Shown here: positions 43,320 to 50,864 of the stretch, piece by piece
How the letters are laid out: the number at the start of each line of letters is the position of its first letter
Position numbering within the stretch: the first letter of the stretch is position 1
DNA from: JAGQSZ01 sp049647585
GTDB taxonomy: Bacteria; Actinomycetota; Acidimicrobiia; Acidimicrobiales; Microtrichaceae
Assembly (NCBI GenBank): GCA_049647585.1
Contig: JBARXY010000029.1
Location: 40,065-104,064, forward strand
Length of the DNA: 64,000 nt
Direction: 5' to 3'
The notes under the pieces: model-generated
What the model saw: only the letters and a program-made list of their open reading frames with translations
Databases searched by the model: none
Told to the model about the DNA's origin: nothing
Made by a program: the position numbers and the translations under genes

Positions 43320-43395
43320 TGGTACCCCCAACGGGATTCGAACCCGTGTTACCTGCGTGAAAGGCAGGCGTCCTAGGCCGCTGGACGATGGGGGC
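43320..43395 (-). tRNA. tRNA-Glu (TTC), CCA encoded
   Basis: Minus-strand cloverleaf: acceptor GCCCCCA/TGGGGGT, D arm TCGTCCAGCGGCCTAGGA, anticodon stem CCTGC/GCAGG with loop CTTTCAC (anticodon TTC), T arm CGGGTTCGAATCCCG, then A and CCA. It is first in the Glu-Asp-Phe operon, an order common in actinobacteria. Confidence 0.96.
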
Positions 43396-43418
43396 GCGTT
43401 TCCCCTGAGGGCTTGGGA

Positions 43419-43447
43419 AGAGTAGCAGTAGACCCGTCCAGGTCCAA
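43419..43447 (-). promoter_or_regulatory. Probable sigma-70-type promoter of the tRNA operon
   Basis: On the minus strand, TTGGAC (43447-43442), a 17-base spacer and TACTCT (43424-43419), preceded by TGC as in an extended -10. The tRNA-Glu 5' end lies 24 bases further on, which leaves a short leader. This is a good match to the vegetative consensus. Confidence 0.72.
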
Positions 43448-43472
43448 AGCCGAGCCCTTTCATTGGCTCATG

Positions 43473-43952
43473 TCATTCGCTCAGTGCCCCGACGATTCTC
43501 TCCAACAGGTACCCCAGGTGTTCATACGAGAGGTACATCGACTGGGCAGCTTCGTCCTCTGGTAGTTCGTAGTCATCCTCTGCGACGTCGAGAATCGTGC
43601 CCAGGACCAGGCGGAGGTCATTGATCGAGCGCATCCAGGTCTCGAGCTCGTCGGGCGAGAGCTTGTCAGCGTGGACGGTGTCCAGGACGGCGTCCATTGC
43701 CGCGAGTCTCTTCTCGACCAGTTCGGCCCCAGCGAGGACCGCGTAACCCTGATTGCGTTCCTCGTCCTGGTAGGGGCCGGGAAACAAGCGGACCAGAGCC
43801 GGGTGATCACTGGTGATCATCTCGCGGAGCTGGCCGATCAGATCTTCGATCATGAGGCGCTGCTGGTGAGAGAGGTTGACGCTGATATTGCCGTCGCTGC
43901 GCCGCTTGAACGGTGGCTTCATGAATGACTCGAACGGACCCATAGTCGGCAC
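43473..43952 (-). CDS. DUF2017 family protein next to clpS
   Basis: A 159-residue protein with the DUF2017 character: basic start (FMKPPFKRRSDGNISVNLS), LSHQQRLMIEDLIGQLREMI, LVRLFPGPYQDEERNQGY and a helical C terminus DLRLVLGTILDVAED. The family follows clpS in many actinobacteria, and a role with the Clp protease is commonly suspected but unproven. GTG 43952 directly follows the clpS stop; ATG 43943 is the alternative start. It is the last gene of the leftward ctaA-clpS-DUF2017 run. Confidence 0.85.
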   Translation of the reverse strand: MPTMGPFESFMKPPFKRRSDGNISVNLSHQQRLMIEDLIGQLREMITSDHPALVRLFPGPYQDEERNQGYAVLAGAELVEKRLAAMDAVLDTVHADKLSPDELETWMRSINDLRLVLGTILDVAEDDYELPEDEAAQSMYLSYEHLGYLLERIVGALSE

Positions 43953-44240
43953 TCAGTCCTGCTGCATGGTGGCCCACAGGCCGTGTTCATGCAGTTGGAA
44001 GACATCGCGTTCGGCCTCGGCACGGCTGCCGTTCGACACGACTGCCTTACCGTCGTTGTGGACCTGGAGCATCAGCTTCTCGGCCTCGGGACGCGAGTAG
44101 CCGAACAGCTTCTGGAGGACGTGGGTCACGTAGGACATCAGGTTGATCGGATCGTTCCACACCAGGACCACCCAGGGAGACTCAGTCTCGTTCTGGGAGT
44201 CGACCGTCGGCTCGAGCACATCGATCGGTGCGCCGCTCAC
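43953..44240 (-). CDS. clpS: Clp protease adaptor ClpS
   Basis: A 95-residue N-end-rule adaptor that feeds substrates to the Clp ATPase. Core: PWVVLVWNDPINLMSYVTHV, then FGYSRPEAEKLMLQVHNDGK and a C-terminal helix. The canonical Asn-Asp and Met of the N-degron pocket are in place. GTG 44240 overlaps the ctaA stop (GTGA), so its translation is coupled to the heme A synthase gene. Confidence 0.93.
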   Translation of the reverse strand: MSGAPIDVLEPTVDSQNETESPWVVLVWNDPINLMSYVTHVLQKLFGYSRPEAEKLMLQVHNDGKAVVSNGSRAEAERDVFQLHEHGLWATMQQD

Positions 44241-45256
44241 GACGTGGTCCCCACTTGTGACGGCAGCGGCCCCCCAGGACTGGTCGCCTGGTCCAGGTTC
44301 GCAAGACTGGCTTCGCCCGTCGCAGCTTCCTCCGGAATCGAAACCGTTCCGGAAAGCCCCATGTGGAACCAGACAGTCGTGGCGACGACTGTCGTGGCTC
44401 CGACCACGTGGAGGATCACGATCCAGGCGGGGATGCCCAACTCGTACTGCGTGTAGCCGATCGCTCCCTGGACCACGATGGCGACGAGCATCACGTAACC
44501 GCGACGCATGACTGCACGGTCGGTGCTGCGCATCGCCATCCGGGTGAGAAGGATCACCGAGGCGACGAGAAAAATCCACATGTTGATGCTGTGGATGCGG
44601 GCAACATCGGGGACGTTGAATCCAAAACGGCGTGCGGTCCCATCACCGCCGTGAGGTGCCGTCCCGGTGACCAGCGGACCGGTGAACATGAGGGCGGCGG
44701 CGCTCAGCACAGCGACTCTCGACAGGTTGAGTTCGAACGATCCGACTTTGGCCTTCCTCGGTCCGGCCGGATTCGAGGCTCGCCACAAAAGGACGGTGGC
44801 ATTGGTCAGAAGGATCATTCCGAGAACGAAGTGGCTGGCAACTGCTGCAGGGTGAAGGTCGACCAGAACTGTGATTCCGCCGAGAGGGATGTTTCCGAAC
44901 ACGCCGGCCACCAGACCGAGCGAGAGCCAGTAGAGATCTCGTCGGTAGGGGCGGAGTCTGCGGGCACCAACCACTGCGATTGCCGCCGCCACTATCCCGC
45001 CGATACCTGACAGAAGTCTGTTGGCCTGCTCGATGGACTGGCTGGTGCTGGTGAACTCGACGAACTTTCCGCTGCCGGAGTCGCAGTTCGGCCAGTCAGC
45101 ACAACCCAGGCCGGAGCCGGTCAGGCGGACGCCGGTACCGACCACGATTATCACCACGATCAAAGCGAGGGAGACGATCGTGATCTTGCGGTAGTCAGCG
45201 GCCGAGATGGTGAACCGATCAGCCCTGGTGGTGGCTGGATCTTTTGGGCTGGACAT
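44237..45256 (-). CDS. ctaA: Heme A synthase (CtaA/COX15)
   Basis: A 339-residue membrane enzyme oxidising heme O to heme A for cytochrome oxidase. About eight spans; the first extracellular loop has the cysteine pair CADWPNC (Cys52, Cys58), and the heme-ligand histidines are in HPAAVASHFVLG, RIHSINMW and VILHVVGA. The SIEQANRLLSG segment has Asn where the Bacillus enzyme has His, which I recall as usual for actinobacteria. Start ATG 45256; divergent from ctaB with ~100 bases between, a natural shared control point. Confidence 0.94.
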   Translation of the reverse strand: MSSPKDPATTRADRFTISAADYRKITIVSLALIVVIIVVGTGVRLTGSGLGCADWPNCDSGSGKFVEFTSTSQSIEQANRLLSGIGGIVAAAIAVVGARRLRPYRRDLYWLSLGLVAGVFGNIPLGGITVLVDLHPAAVASHFVLGMILLTNATVLLWRASNPAGPRKAKVGSFELNLSRVAVLSAAALMFTGPLVTGTAPHGGDGTARRFGFNVPDVARIHSINMWIFLVASVILLTRMAMRSTDRAVMRRGYVMLVAIVVQGAIGYTQYELGIPAWIVILHVVGATTVVATTVWFHMGLSGTVSIPEEAATGEASLANLDQATSPGGPLPSQVGTTS

Positions 45257-45359
45257 CGCTCGCGAGGTTAGGGCAGCAGTGCCGTCAGCACCCGTCGAGC
45301 TACGGGTGACTCGGCCCAAGCTGGCCTTTCACAACGCGCCGACCTACCGTTTGAGAGTC

Positions 45360-46277
45360 ATGGTTGCTCCGGCCCTTCCCCAACCGATCTCACTCGGGAC
45401 ACGAGTCGGCGGATATGTGGCACTCACCAAACCCCGGATAGTCGAACTCCTACTGGTCACTACGGTTCCCACGATGGTCGTCGCCGAAAAGGGGCTTCCG
45501 TCCATCTGGCTGATGATCGCCACGGTCATCGGTGGTTCGCTGGCCGCCGGTGGTGCCAACGCCGTCAATATGTACGTCGATCGAGACATCGACGCCATCA
45601 TGAACCGGACAAAGGGGCGCCCTCTCGTAACGGGAGTGATGTCGCCCGCTTCGGCGCTGGCCTTCGCAGTAGGGATCGAGGCCGTGGCATTCCTCTGGCT
45701 CTGGGGAACCGTCAATCTGCTGTCGGCGGTACTCGGGCTGATCGCCTGTCTGTTCTATGTCTTCGTCTACACCCTGTGGCTCAAGCGCAGTTCCCGCCAG
45801 AACATCGTGATCGGTGGTATTGCGGGATGCATCCCGGTGCTCATCGGCTATTCGGCGGTTACCAATTCGTTGTCGGCAACGTTCGGTCTGGCGCCGTTGG
45901 CCCTCTTCGCCCTGATGTTCTTCTGGACCCCACCGCATTTCTGGGCCCTGGCGATCAAATACAAGGACGACTACGCGCGAGCCGAGGTTCCGATGCTTCC
46001 CGTGGTGGCCTCGTTCCGTGAAACCACGGTTCAGATGGTCGTCTACACCGTTCTGGTAGTGGCCTCATCGCTGGTTTTCGCCGGCGCCGCCGAAATGGGC
46101 CTCTTGTTCTGGATCTCGGCGGTCGTGCTGGGCGGTGTCTTCCTGTGGTTCGCAGTGGAAGTCATGTTGACCGAGTCGCCCGCCAAGGCGATCAAATTGT
46201 TCACGTACTCGATTACCTACGTCACGCTGTTGTTCGGAATCATGGCTGCGGATGTACTCATTCGGCATGGATGGTGA
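45360..46277 (+). CDS. ctaB: Heme O synthase (protoheme IX farnesyltransferase)
   Basis: A 305-residue UbiA-superfamily prenyltransferase with about nine spans. The first Asp-rich motif is NMYVDRDIDAIMNRTKGRP (about 70-88), and the second polar loop is IKYKDDYARAEVPMLPVV. It adds farnesyl to heme b, supplying heme O to CtaA. The frame is open from 45207, overlapping ctaA antisense; ATG 45360 gives the normal size. It leads the rightward oxidase cluster. Confidence 0.96.
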   Translation: MVAPALPQPISLGTRVGGYVALTKPRIVELLLVTTVPTMVVAEKGLPSIWLMIATVIGGSLAAGGANAVNMYVDRDIDAIMNRTKGRPLVTGVMSPASALAFAVGIEAVAFLWLWGTVNLLSAVLGLIACLFYVFVYTLWLKRSSRQNIVIGGIAGCIPVLIGYSAVTNSLSATFGLAPLALFALMFFWTPPHFWALAIKYKDDYARAEVPMLPVVASFRETTVQMVVYTVLVVASSLVFAGAAEMGLLFWISAVVLGGVFLWFAVEVMLTESPAKAIKLFTYSITYVTLLFGIMAADVLIRHGW

Positions 46278-46452
46278 ACTGAGGGTTTTCTTCGACAGCG
46301 GGGGATCGCGGTAAGGTCAGCCCGCAGCGGTCTAGCCGTTGCTCCGGCACACGAGTGTCGGTACGAACCCGTCCAGATCCGGACGTGTCCGGATACCTGA
46401 TTCAAGACTTGGACAGCCTCCTGCGGGCGGCGCACACGAGGTCAATGCACAT

Positions 46453-48033
46453 ATGGCACTCACGGAGACGAGACCCAGAACCGATGGCGGTAGCGCCGCG
46501 GCCGACTTGGACACCCGGCCGGTTCCCGGCGTGGTGGAGCGAGTAATCGGCAGCGGAGACTTCTTGTCAATAGGGCGGACATTCATCGTCTCGTCCCTGG
46601 TGTTCGGCACAATCGCAGCAGTTGGTCTGGTCCTGTCGGGAATCGACACGGCAACGACCAACGGGTTGCTGGGCGACTCAGCCGCGCTGGTATGGAGCAG
46701 TTCGTCGCTCGCGCTGGTTCTTGCGGGAGTCCTTCCCCTTCTGCTCGGACTGGCGATCTACGTCGTTCCGCTGCAGATCGGTAGCCCTGCCATCGCCTTT
46801 CCCCGGGCCACAGCGCTAGCGCTCTGGTCGTGGTTCCTGGGAGTGCTGCTCTTTGCAGTGAGCGTCGCCCTCGACGGAGGAATCGGCGGAAGTGACCAAG
46901 AGGCTGCTCGACTCGGCAATCTGGCCCTGGGGCTGATGATGGTCGCCCTCGGACTGGCCGCTGTAGCTGTCGTAACAACGGTCGTGACCCACCGGGGCCC
47001 CGGAATGACGCTCGGTCGTATCCCGTTCTTCGCCTGGTCGATGCTCATTGCCGCACCGATCTGGCTCGTCAACCTCGGCGCAGGGCTGTCGGGTGTGATC
47101 GTCGGGCAGATCTCCCGCTCGAATGCACCCGCACTTGCCGGCAACTACCAGGCAATGATCGCTTGGCTCTGGTCTGCGCCTGCGGTCTACATGCTCGCAA
47201 TTCCAGTTATGGGTATCGCCGCCGACATCGCCGGAAAGGCCGCAGGCCGCCGGGTGGCGCAATACGGAGTCGCACAGGGGTGCATCGCACTATTCGGTCT
47301 GTTGTCGTTCGGCGCCTGGATCCAGACCGCCGGGTCGACCGAGACGTTCGTCTACTTCGTATGGGTGATCGTCGCCGGGCTACCAGTGCTGGCTCTCCTG
47401 GGCCTGCTGGTCGACACGATGCGCCGCTCAAAGGTCGACCTGAGTGCGGCCGCCCTCGCTGCGCCCTTGACGCTGCTCCTGGTTCTGGGCGGCGTGCTCG
47501 TCGCAACCATTCAGGTCGTCGATTCGATCGGCAAAGGAAACCTGGTCGGTTTCGACGTCGGATTCCTGAACATCGGCCAACTGTTCTTCCTGGCGGGTGC
47601 CGCCCTGACCGGTGCCATCGGCGGTCTGGCTTTCTGGAGCGACAAGCTCTGGGGTGAATCAAGGGATTCACTGTCCAAGCCCGCAGTGGGCCTCGCCTTC
47701 ATCGGTGGCGGTCTGGTGGGCACGGTTGCGACGCTGCAGGGTCTGCTGTCGCCGGACAACACTCTGGACGCCGACATCTACGGCATCCTCATCGCCGTTA
47801 CGGCCGCCATCCTCGCCCTCGGGGTGCTGACTGCTCTGGTCTCCGCTCTCAGCGCCGGTTCAGCGGGTCACGAGGGACCGGCCGAGCCCGATGAGTCAGG
47901 CCTCACCTTCGAGTGGGCCTACGGTTCACCACCGGCGCCGATAGACGTTGATGTCGTACTCCCCGCTGTCACGAGTCCGTATCCGCTGTTGGACCTGCGT
48001 GACACCGGCGCTTCCGACGAGGAGTCAAAGTAA
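46453..48033 (+). CDS. Heme-copper oxidase subunit I-like protein lacking all ligand histidines
   Basis: A 526-residue, ~12-span paralogue of the genuine CtaD at 50865. Shared framework: IYVVPLQIGSPAIAFPRATA (CtaD NYLIPLQIGARDVAFPRMNA), RGPGMTLGRIPFFAW (RAPGMTLMKMPVFTW) and the AxVYMLAIP motif. Ligand sites are replaced: CtaD His95 by Ser84; HPEVY by SAPAVY (241-246); WAHHMF by WIQTAG (289-294); HFHYVL by FLNIGQ (371-376). It therefore cannot bind heme a, heme a3 or CuB in the usual way. Start ATG 46453; its stop overlaps the next ATG by one base. I infer a structural or assembly role. Confidence 0.8.
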   Translation: MALTETRPRTDGGSAAADLDTRPVPGVVERVIGSGDFLSIGRTFIVSSLVFGTIAAVGLVLSGIDTATTNGLLGDSAALVWSSSSLALVLAGVLPLLLGLAIYVVPLQIGSPAIAFPRATALALWSWFLGVLLFAVSVALDGGIGGSDQEAARLGNLALGLMMVALGLAAVAVVTTVVTHRGPGMTLGRIPFFAWSMLIAAPIWLVNLGAGLSGVIVGQISRSNAPALAGNYQAMIAWLWSAPAVYMLAIPVMGIAADIAGKAAGRRVAQYGVAQGCIALFGLLSFGAWIQTAGSTETFVYFVWVIVAGLPVLALLGLLVDTMRRSKVDLSAAALAAPLTLLLVLGGVLVATIQVVDSIGKGNLVGFDVGFLNIGQLFFLAGAALTGAIGGLAFWSDKLWGESRDSLSKPAVGLAFIGGGLVGTVATLQGLLSPDNTLDADIYGILIAVTAAILALGVLTALVSALSAGSAGHEGPAEPDESGLTFEWAYGSPPAPIDVDVVLPAVTSPYPLLDLRDTGASDEESK

Positions 48034-48626
48034 TGTCCGAGATCACAACAATTTCCGCCGAGGGTCGCTACTCGACTCCGGCGCTTCCCCGTCGCCGCGA
48101 GTTGCTCTTCGGCACCGCCTTTGCCACTGCCGGCATCTCGATGGTGATCATCAGCCTCATCGGCACCTACTTGGTGACCCGCGATGCGAGTGGAGCCAAC
48201 TGGTTGGCGAACAACCAGATTCCCCTCACCCAGCCCAACATGCAGCTAATTACCTTGGGCATGTCCGCAGTTACGATGCAGTGGGCAGTCTGGTCGATCG
48301 CCCGGGACGACCGATACCACTCCTACATGGCGCTCGGACTGACGGTCCTGCTCGGTCTGGCCTTCGTCAACCAGACAACCTTTCTCTACAAGATGACCGG
48401 TATCGGGATCGAGCAGGCCGAGGGCCCGCTCTTCTACGCAGTTACCGGTAGCCACCTGGCGATGATGATCGGTGCTCTCATCTTCATGGTTCTGATGGGC
48501 TTCCGCACCCTCGCCGGTCAGTACTCAAGCCGGCTGCCCGACGGAATCGGCGCAGCAGCGATCGTCTGGTACGCGGGCATTGCGCTCTACGCCATCATCT
48601 GGTTCGCCGTTTACGTGCAGAAGTGA
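48033..48626 (+). CDS. Cytochrome oxidase subunit III-like membrane protein
   Basis: A 197-residue protein with about five spans, resembling the CtaE at 52972: FYAVTGSHLAMMIGALIFMV aligns with FYALTGLHGIHVAIGVIMLL, and IVWYAGIALYAIIWFAVYVQ with the last helix. The conserved second histidine (LHGIH) is lost. Its start overlaps the stop of the histidine-free subunit I-like gene (TAATG), so the two are very likely made in equal amounts and may form a complex. Confidence 0.78.
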   Translation: MSEITTISAEGRYSTPALPRRRELLFGTAFATAGISMVIISLIGTYLVTRDASGANWLANNQIPLTQPNMQLITLGMSAVTMQWAVWSIARDDRYHSYMALGLTVLLGLAFVNQTTFLYKMTGIGIEQAEGPLFYAVTGSHLAMMIGALIFMVLMGFRTLAGQYSSRLPDGIGAAAIVWYAGIALYAIIWFAVYVQK

Positions 48627-48634
48627 GCTGAGAC

Positions 48635-49543
48635 ATGATCACAAGAGGTTCCAAGTATTTCTACGGCGCCGCTGCGGTCGCCTTCATAGCGGCTCTGGTG
48701 TTCGGATTCCTCACCGGTGCATCCGCGCATGGTGGCGTGACCGCCGTGTTTCAGAACGGCTCCGTAGTTGATTCCATCGTCGGACCCCTCACATTTGGCT
48801 GGAAGGGCTGGGTCGGGGATCAACTGGGCTATGCAACCTTGATGGGCTTCGCCGGAATCATGGCGGTCCTGGGCGGATTTCAGACAGCCTTCCGCGACGG
48901 TGACGCCGAGTCGATCATTCCGTTGCAGGGTGAAGGCACGACTGCCGAAACAGCAGATCTCCGGGTTGTCACACCGCAGGGTCTGAGCCCCTGGCCGATC
49001 GTCGGGGCACTCAGCGCTGCTCTGGTAGTCGTCGGACTGGCCATGTCGACCGCAACGTTCATTGTCGGTGTGGTTCTCATGGCGGTCGTCGCAATCGAGT
49101 GGACGGTGCGTGCCTGGTCCGAGCGCCTGACGCTCGACCCCGTCAGGAACGCTGAGTTGCGTGGCAAGTTGATGGGTCCGATCAATATTCCTGTCGGTGG
49201 AATCCTGATCATCGGACTGATCATGTTTCTGGTGTCGAGGATTCTGCTGGCCCTGCCGGCAACGGCCGCGGTGTTCTTCGTCATCATCGTCGCCGCTGCG
49301 ATCTTCGGTGTGGCCGTCCTTCTAGGCAGCCGTCCCGACCTGAAGAGGTCAGTCACTCTCACCGTGCTGGTCGTGGGCGCAATCCTGCTGATCGCCGGTG
49401 GTATTGCCGGCGGGATGGCCGGTTCATATGACGGCGGAGAACACAGTGGCAGCGAGGAAGGAGCGGCTCTCCACCAAAGTGGCCAGGAGATTGCCGTGAC
49501 ACTCGGATCCATCGATGCCATCGGATCGTCCAATGGCTACTGA
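48635..49543 (+). CDS. Polytopic membrane protein of unknown family in the oxidase cluster
   Basis: A 302-residue protein with about seven spans that I do not recognise. An N-terminal span (AAAVAFIAALVFGFLTGASA) is followed by an outside loop AHGGVTAVFQNGSVVDSIVG, later helices such as LIIGLIMFLVSRILLAL, and a Gly/Ser/Glu/His-bearing tail (GEHSGSEEGAALHQSG). It starts nine bases after the subunit III-like gene and overlaps or nearly touches ctaC, so it belongs to the oxidase operon. It could be an additional oxidase subunit or assembly factor. Confidence 0.7.
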   Translation: MITRGSKYFYGAAAVAFIAALVFGFLTGASAHGGVTAVFQNGSVVDSIVGPLTFGWKGWVGDQLGYATLMGFAGIMAVLGGFQTAFRDGDAESIIPLQGEGTTAETADLRVVTPQGLSPWPIVGALSAALVVVGLAMSTATFIVGVVLMAVVAIEWTVRAWSERLTLDPVRNAELRGKLMGPINIPVGGILIIGLIMFLVSRILLALPATAAVFFVIIVAAAIFGVAVLLGSRPDLKRSVTLTVLVVGAILLIAGGIAGGMAGSYDGGEHSGSEEGAALHQSGQEIAVTLGSIDAIGSSNGY

Positions 49544-49553
49544 GAGGTCAGAC

Positions 49554-50741
49554 GTGCGGAACAAGCGCAGCGCAACCATCATCACCAGCATTTCTCTGGT
49601 GATCGTGCTGATACTCGGCTACCTGATGGTTGTCGATATCGGAAAGCCCGACGGGCGCCCTCTCAACACCTTGGCTCCTGCCGGCGGCAAGGCGCAGGAG
49701 ATCTGGAACCTGATCGTCCCGGTGTTCGCGATTGCCGGAGTGGTCTTCATCCTCGTCGAGGTGGGGATCATCTGGCTGGCAGCACGGTTCCGGGAACGTC
49801 CCGAGGACGAAGAAGGAGTTGGTGAGCCAAAGCAGCTGCATGGCAACACCAAGCTCGAGATCGGTTGGACCCTGGCTCCGGCGCTCCTGCTGGCAGTTCT
49901 GGCGGTGTTCAGCGTCAACGGAATCCTCTCCCAGGGCGAAGCAGAGGATCCGATCGACGTCACCGTGATCGGTCAGCAGTGGTGGTGGGAATACCGCTAC
50001 GACCTCGACAAGGACGGAGCACCCGACATCATTACGGCCAACGAGGCGGCCATTCCTGTCGGACGCGACGTGCGGTTCCACATCCAGTCCAACGACGTCA
50101 TCCACAGCTTCTGGATCCCACGTCTGGGCGGCAAGCTCGACGCCGTACCGAGCCGTACCCACGTCCGTGTTCTGGACGCGGACGAGGTGGGGATCTACGA
50201 GGGGCAGTGCACCGAGTTCTGTGGCCTGTCCCATGGCGTCATGCGCATGCAGGTCAAGGCGCTCAGCGTCGCTGACTATGAGAAGTGGGTCGAGAAGATG
50301 ACCACGCCTCCCGAGCAGCCCAAGACCGAAGTTGAGATCGAAGGTCAGAAGCTCTTCGTTGCTCAGTGCTCGTTCTGCCACCAGGTGAATGGCGTGAACC
50401 CGGGCGACGAGTTCCCCTTCAAGTATTCCGAGGTCCCCGACCCCGACTACGGCATGACCAACGACTCGCCGCTGGCATCGCGTAACGCGCCGAACCTGAC
50501 GCACTTCATGTTGAGGCAGCACTTTGCCGGTGGTTTGCTCCCGTTGTATGAGGGCAAACAGGAATCGGTGCTGGACCCCTCCGAGGTATACGAGCCGCAC
50601 TTGAACAACATCAAGCGTTGGCTACGTGACCCCGAAGAGGTCAAGCCGATGAATCCAGACAACAACCAGGGAATGCCCAACTACAACCTGAGCGAAGCCC
50701 AGATCGAACAGTTGACCGCATACCTACTGACCCTGAAGTAA
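49554..50741 (+). CDS. ctaC: Cytochrome c oxidase subunit II fused to cytochrome c
   Basis: A 395-residue subunit II. Two spans, then the cupredoxin domain with the CuA ligands: His184 (DVIHSFWIP) and CTEFCGLSHGVM (Cys219, Cys223, His227, Met230). A class I cytochrome c domain follows (FVAQCSFCHQVNG; Cys272, Cys275, His276) with GMPNYNLS as the likely methionine ligand. This is the caa3 layout, in which the electron donor is tethered. I choose GTG 49554 because GAGAGG lies six bases upstream; ATG 49533, overlapping the previous gene, is possible. Confidence 0.96.
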   Translation: MRNKRSATIITSISLVIVLILGYLMVVDIGKPDGRPLNTLAPAGGKAQEIWNLIVPVFAIAGVVFILVEVGIIWLAARFRERPEDEEGVGEPKQLHGNTKLEIGWTLAPALLLAVLAVFSVNGILSQGEAEDPIDVTVIGQQWWWEYRYDLDKDGAPDIITANEAAIPVGRDVRFHIQSNDVIHSFWIPRLGGKLDAVPSRTHVRVLDADEVGIYEGQCTEFCGLSHGVMRMQVKALSVADYEKWVEKMTTPPEQPKTEVEIEGQKLFVAQCSFCHQVNGVNPGDEFPFKYSEVPDPDYGMTNDSPLASRNAPNLTHFMLRQHFAGGLLPLYEGKQESVLDPSEVYEPHLNNIKRWLRDPEEVKPMNPDNNQGMPNYNLSEAQIEQLTAYLLTLK

Positions 50742-50864
50742 CGACGCTGACAGCGATGCCGGAATTCCTGTACTGGAACTCCTGTACTGGCATTCCGCTT
50801 CCGGAGCACCTAATGATGGAACCCATTCGAATGACTAGCTCAAAGCAAAGGGAGGGATGACCTC

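Noticed and set aside
49548..50600. Antisense frame opposite ctaC
   Set aside because: Shadow of the ctaC coding frame.
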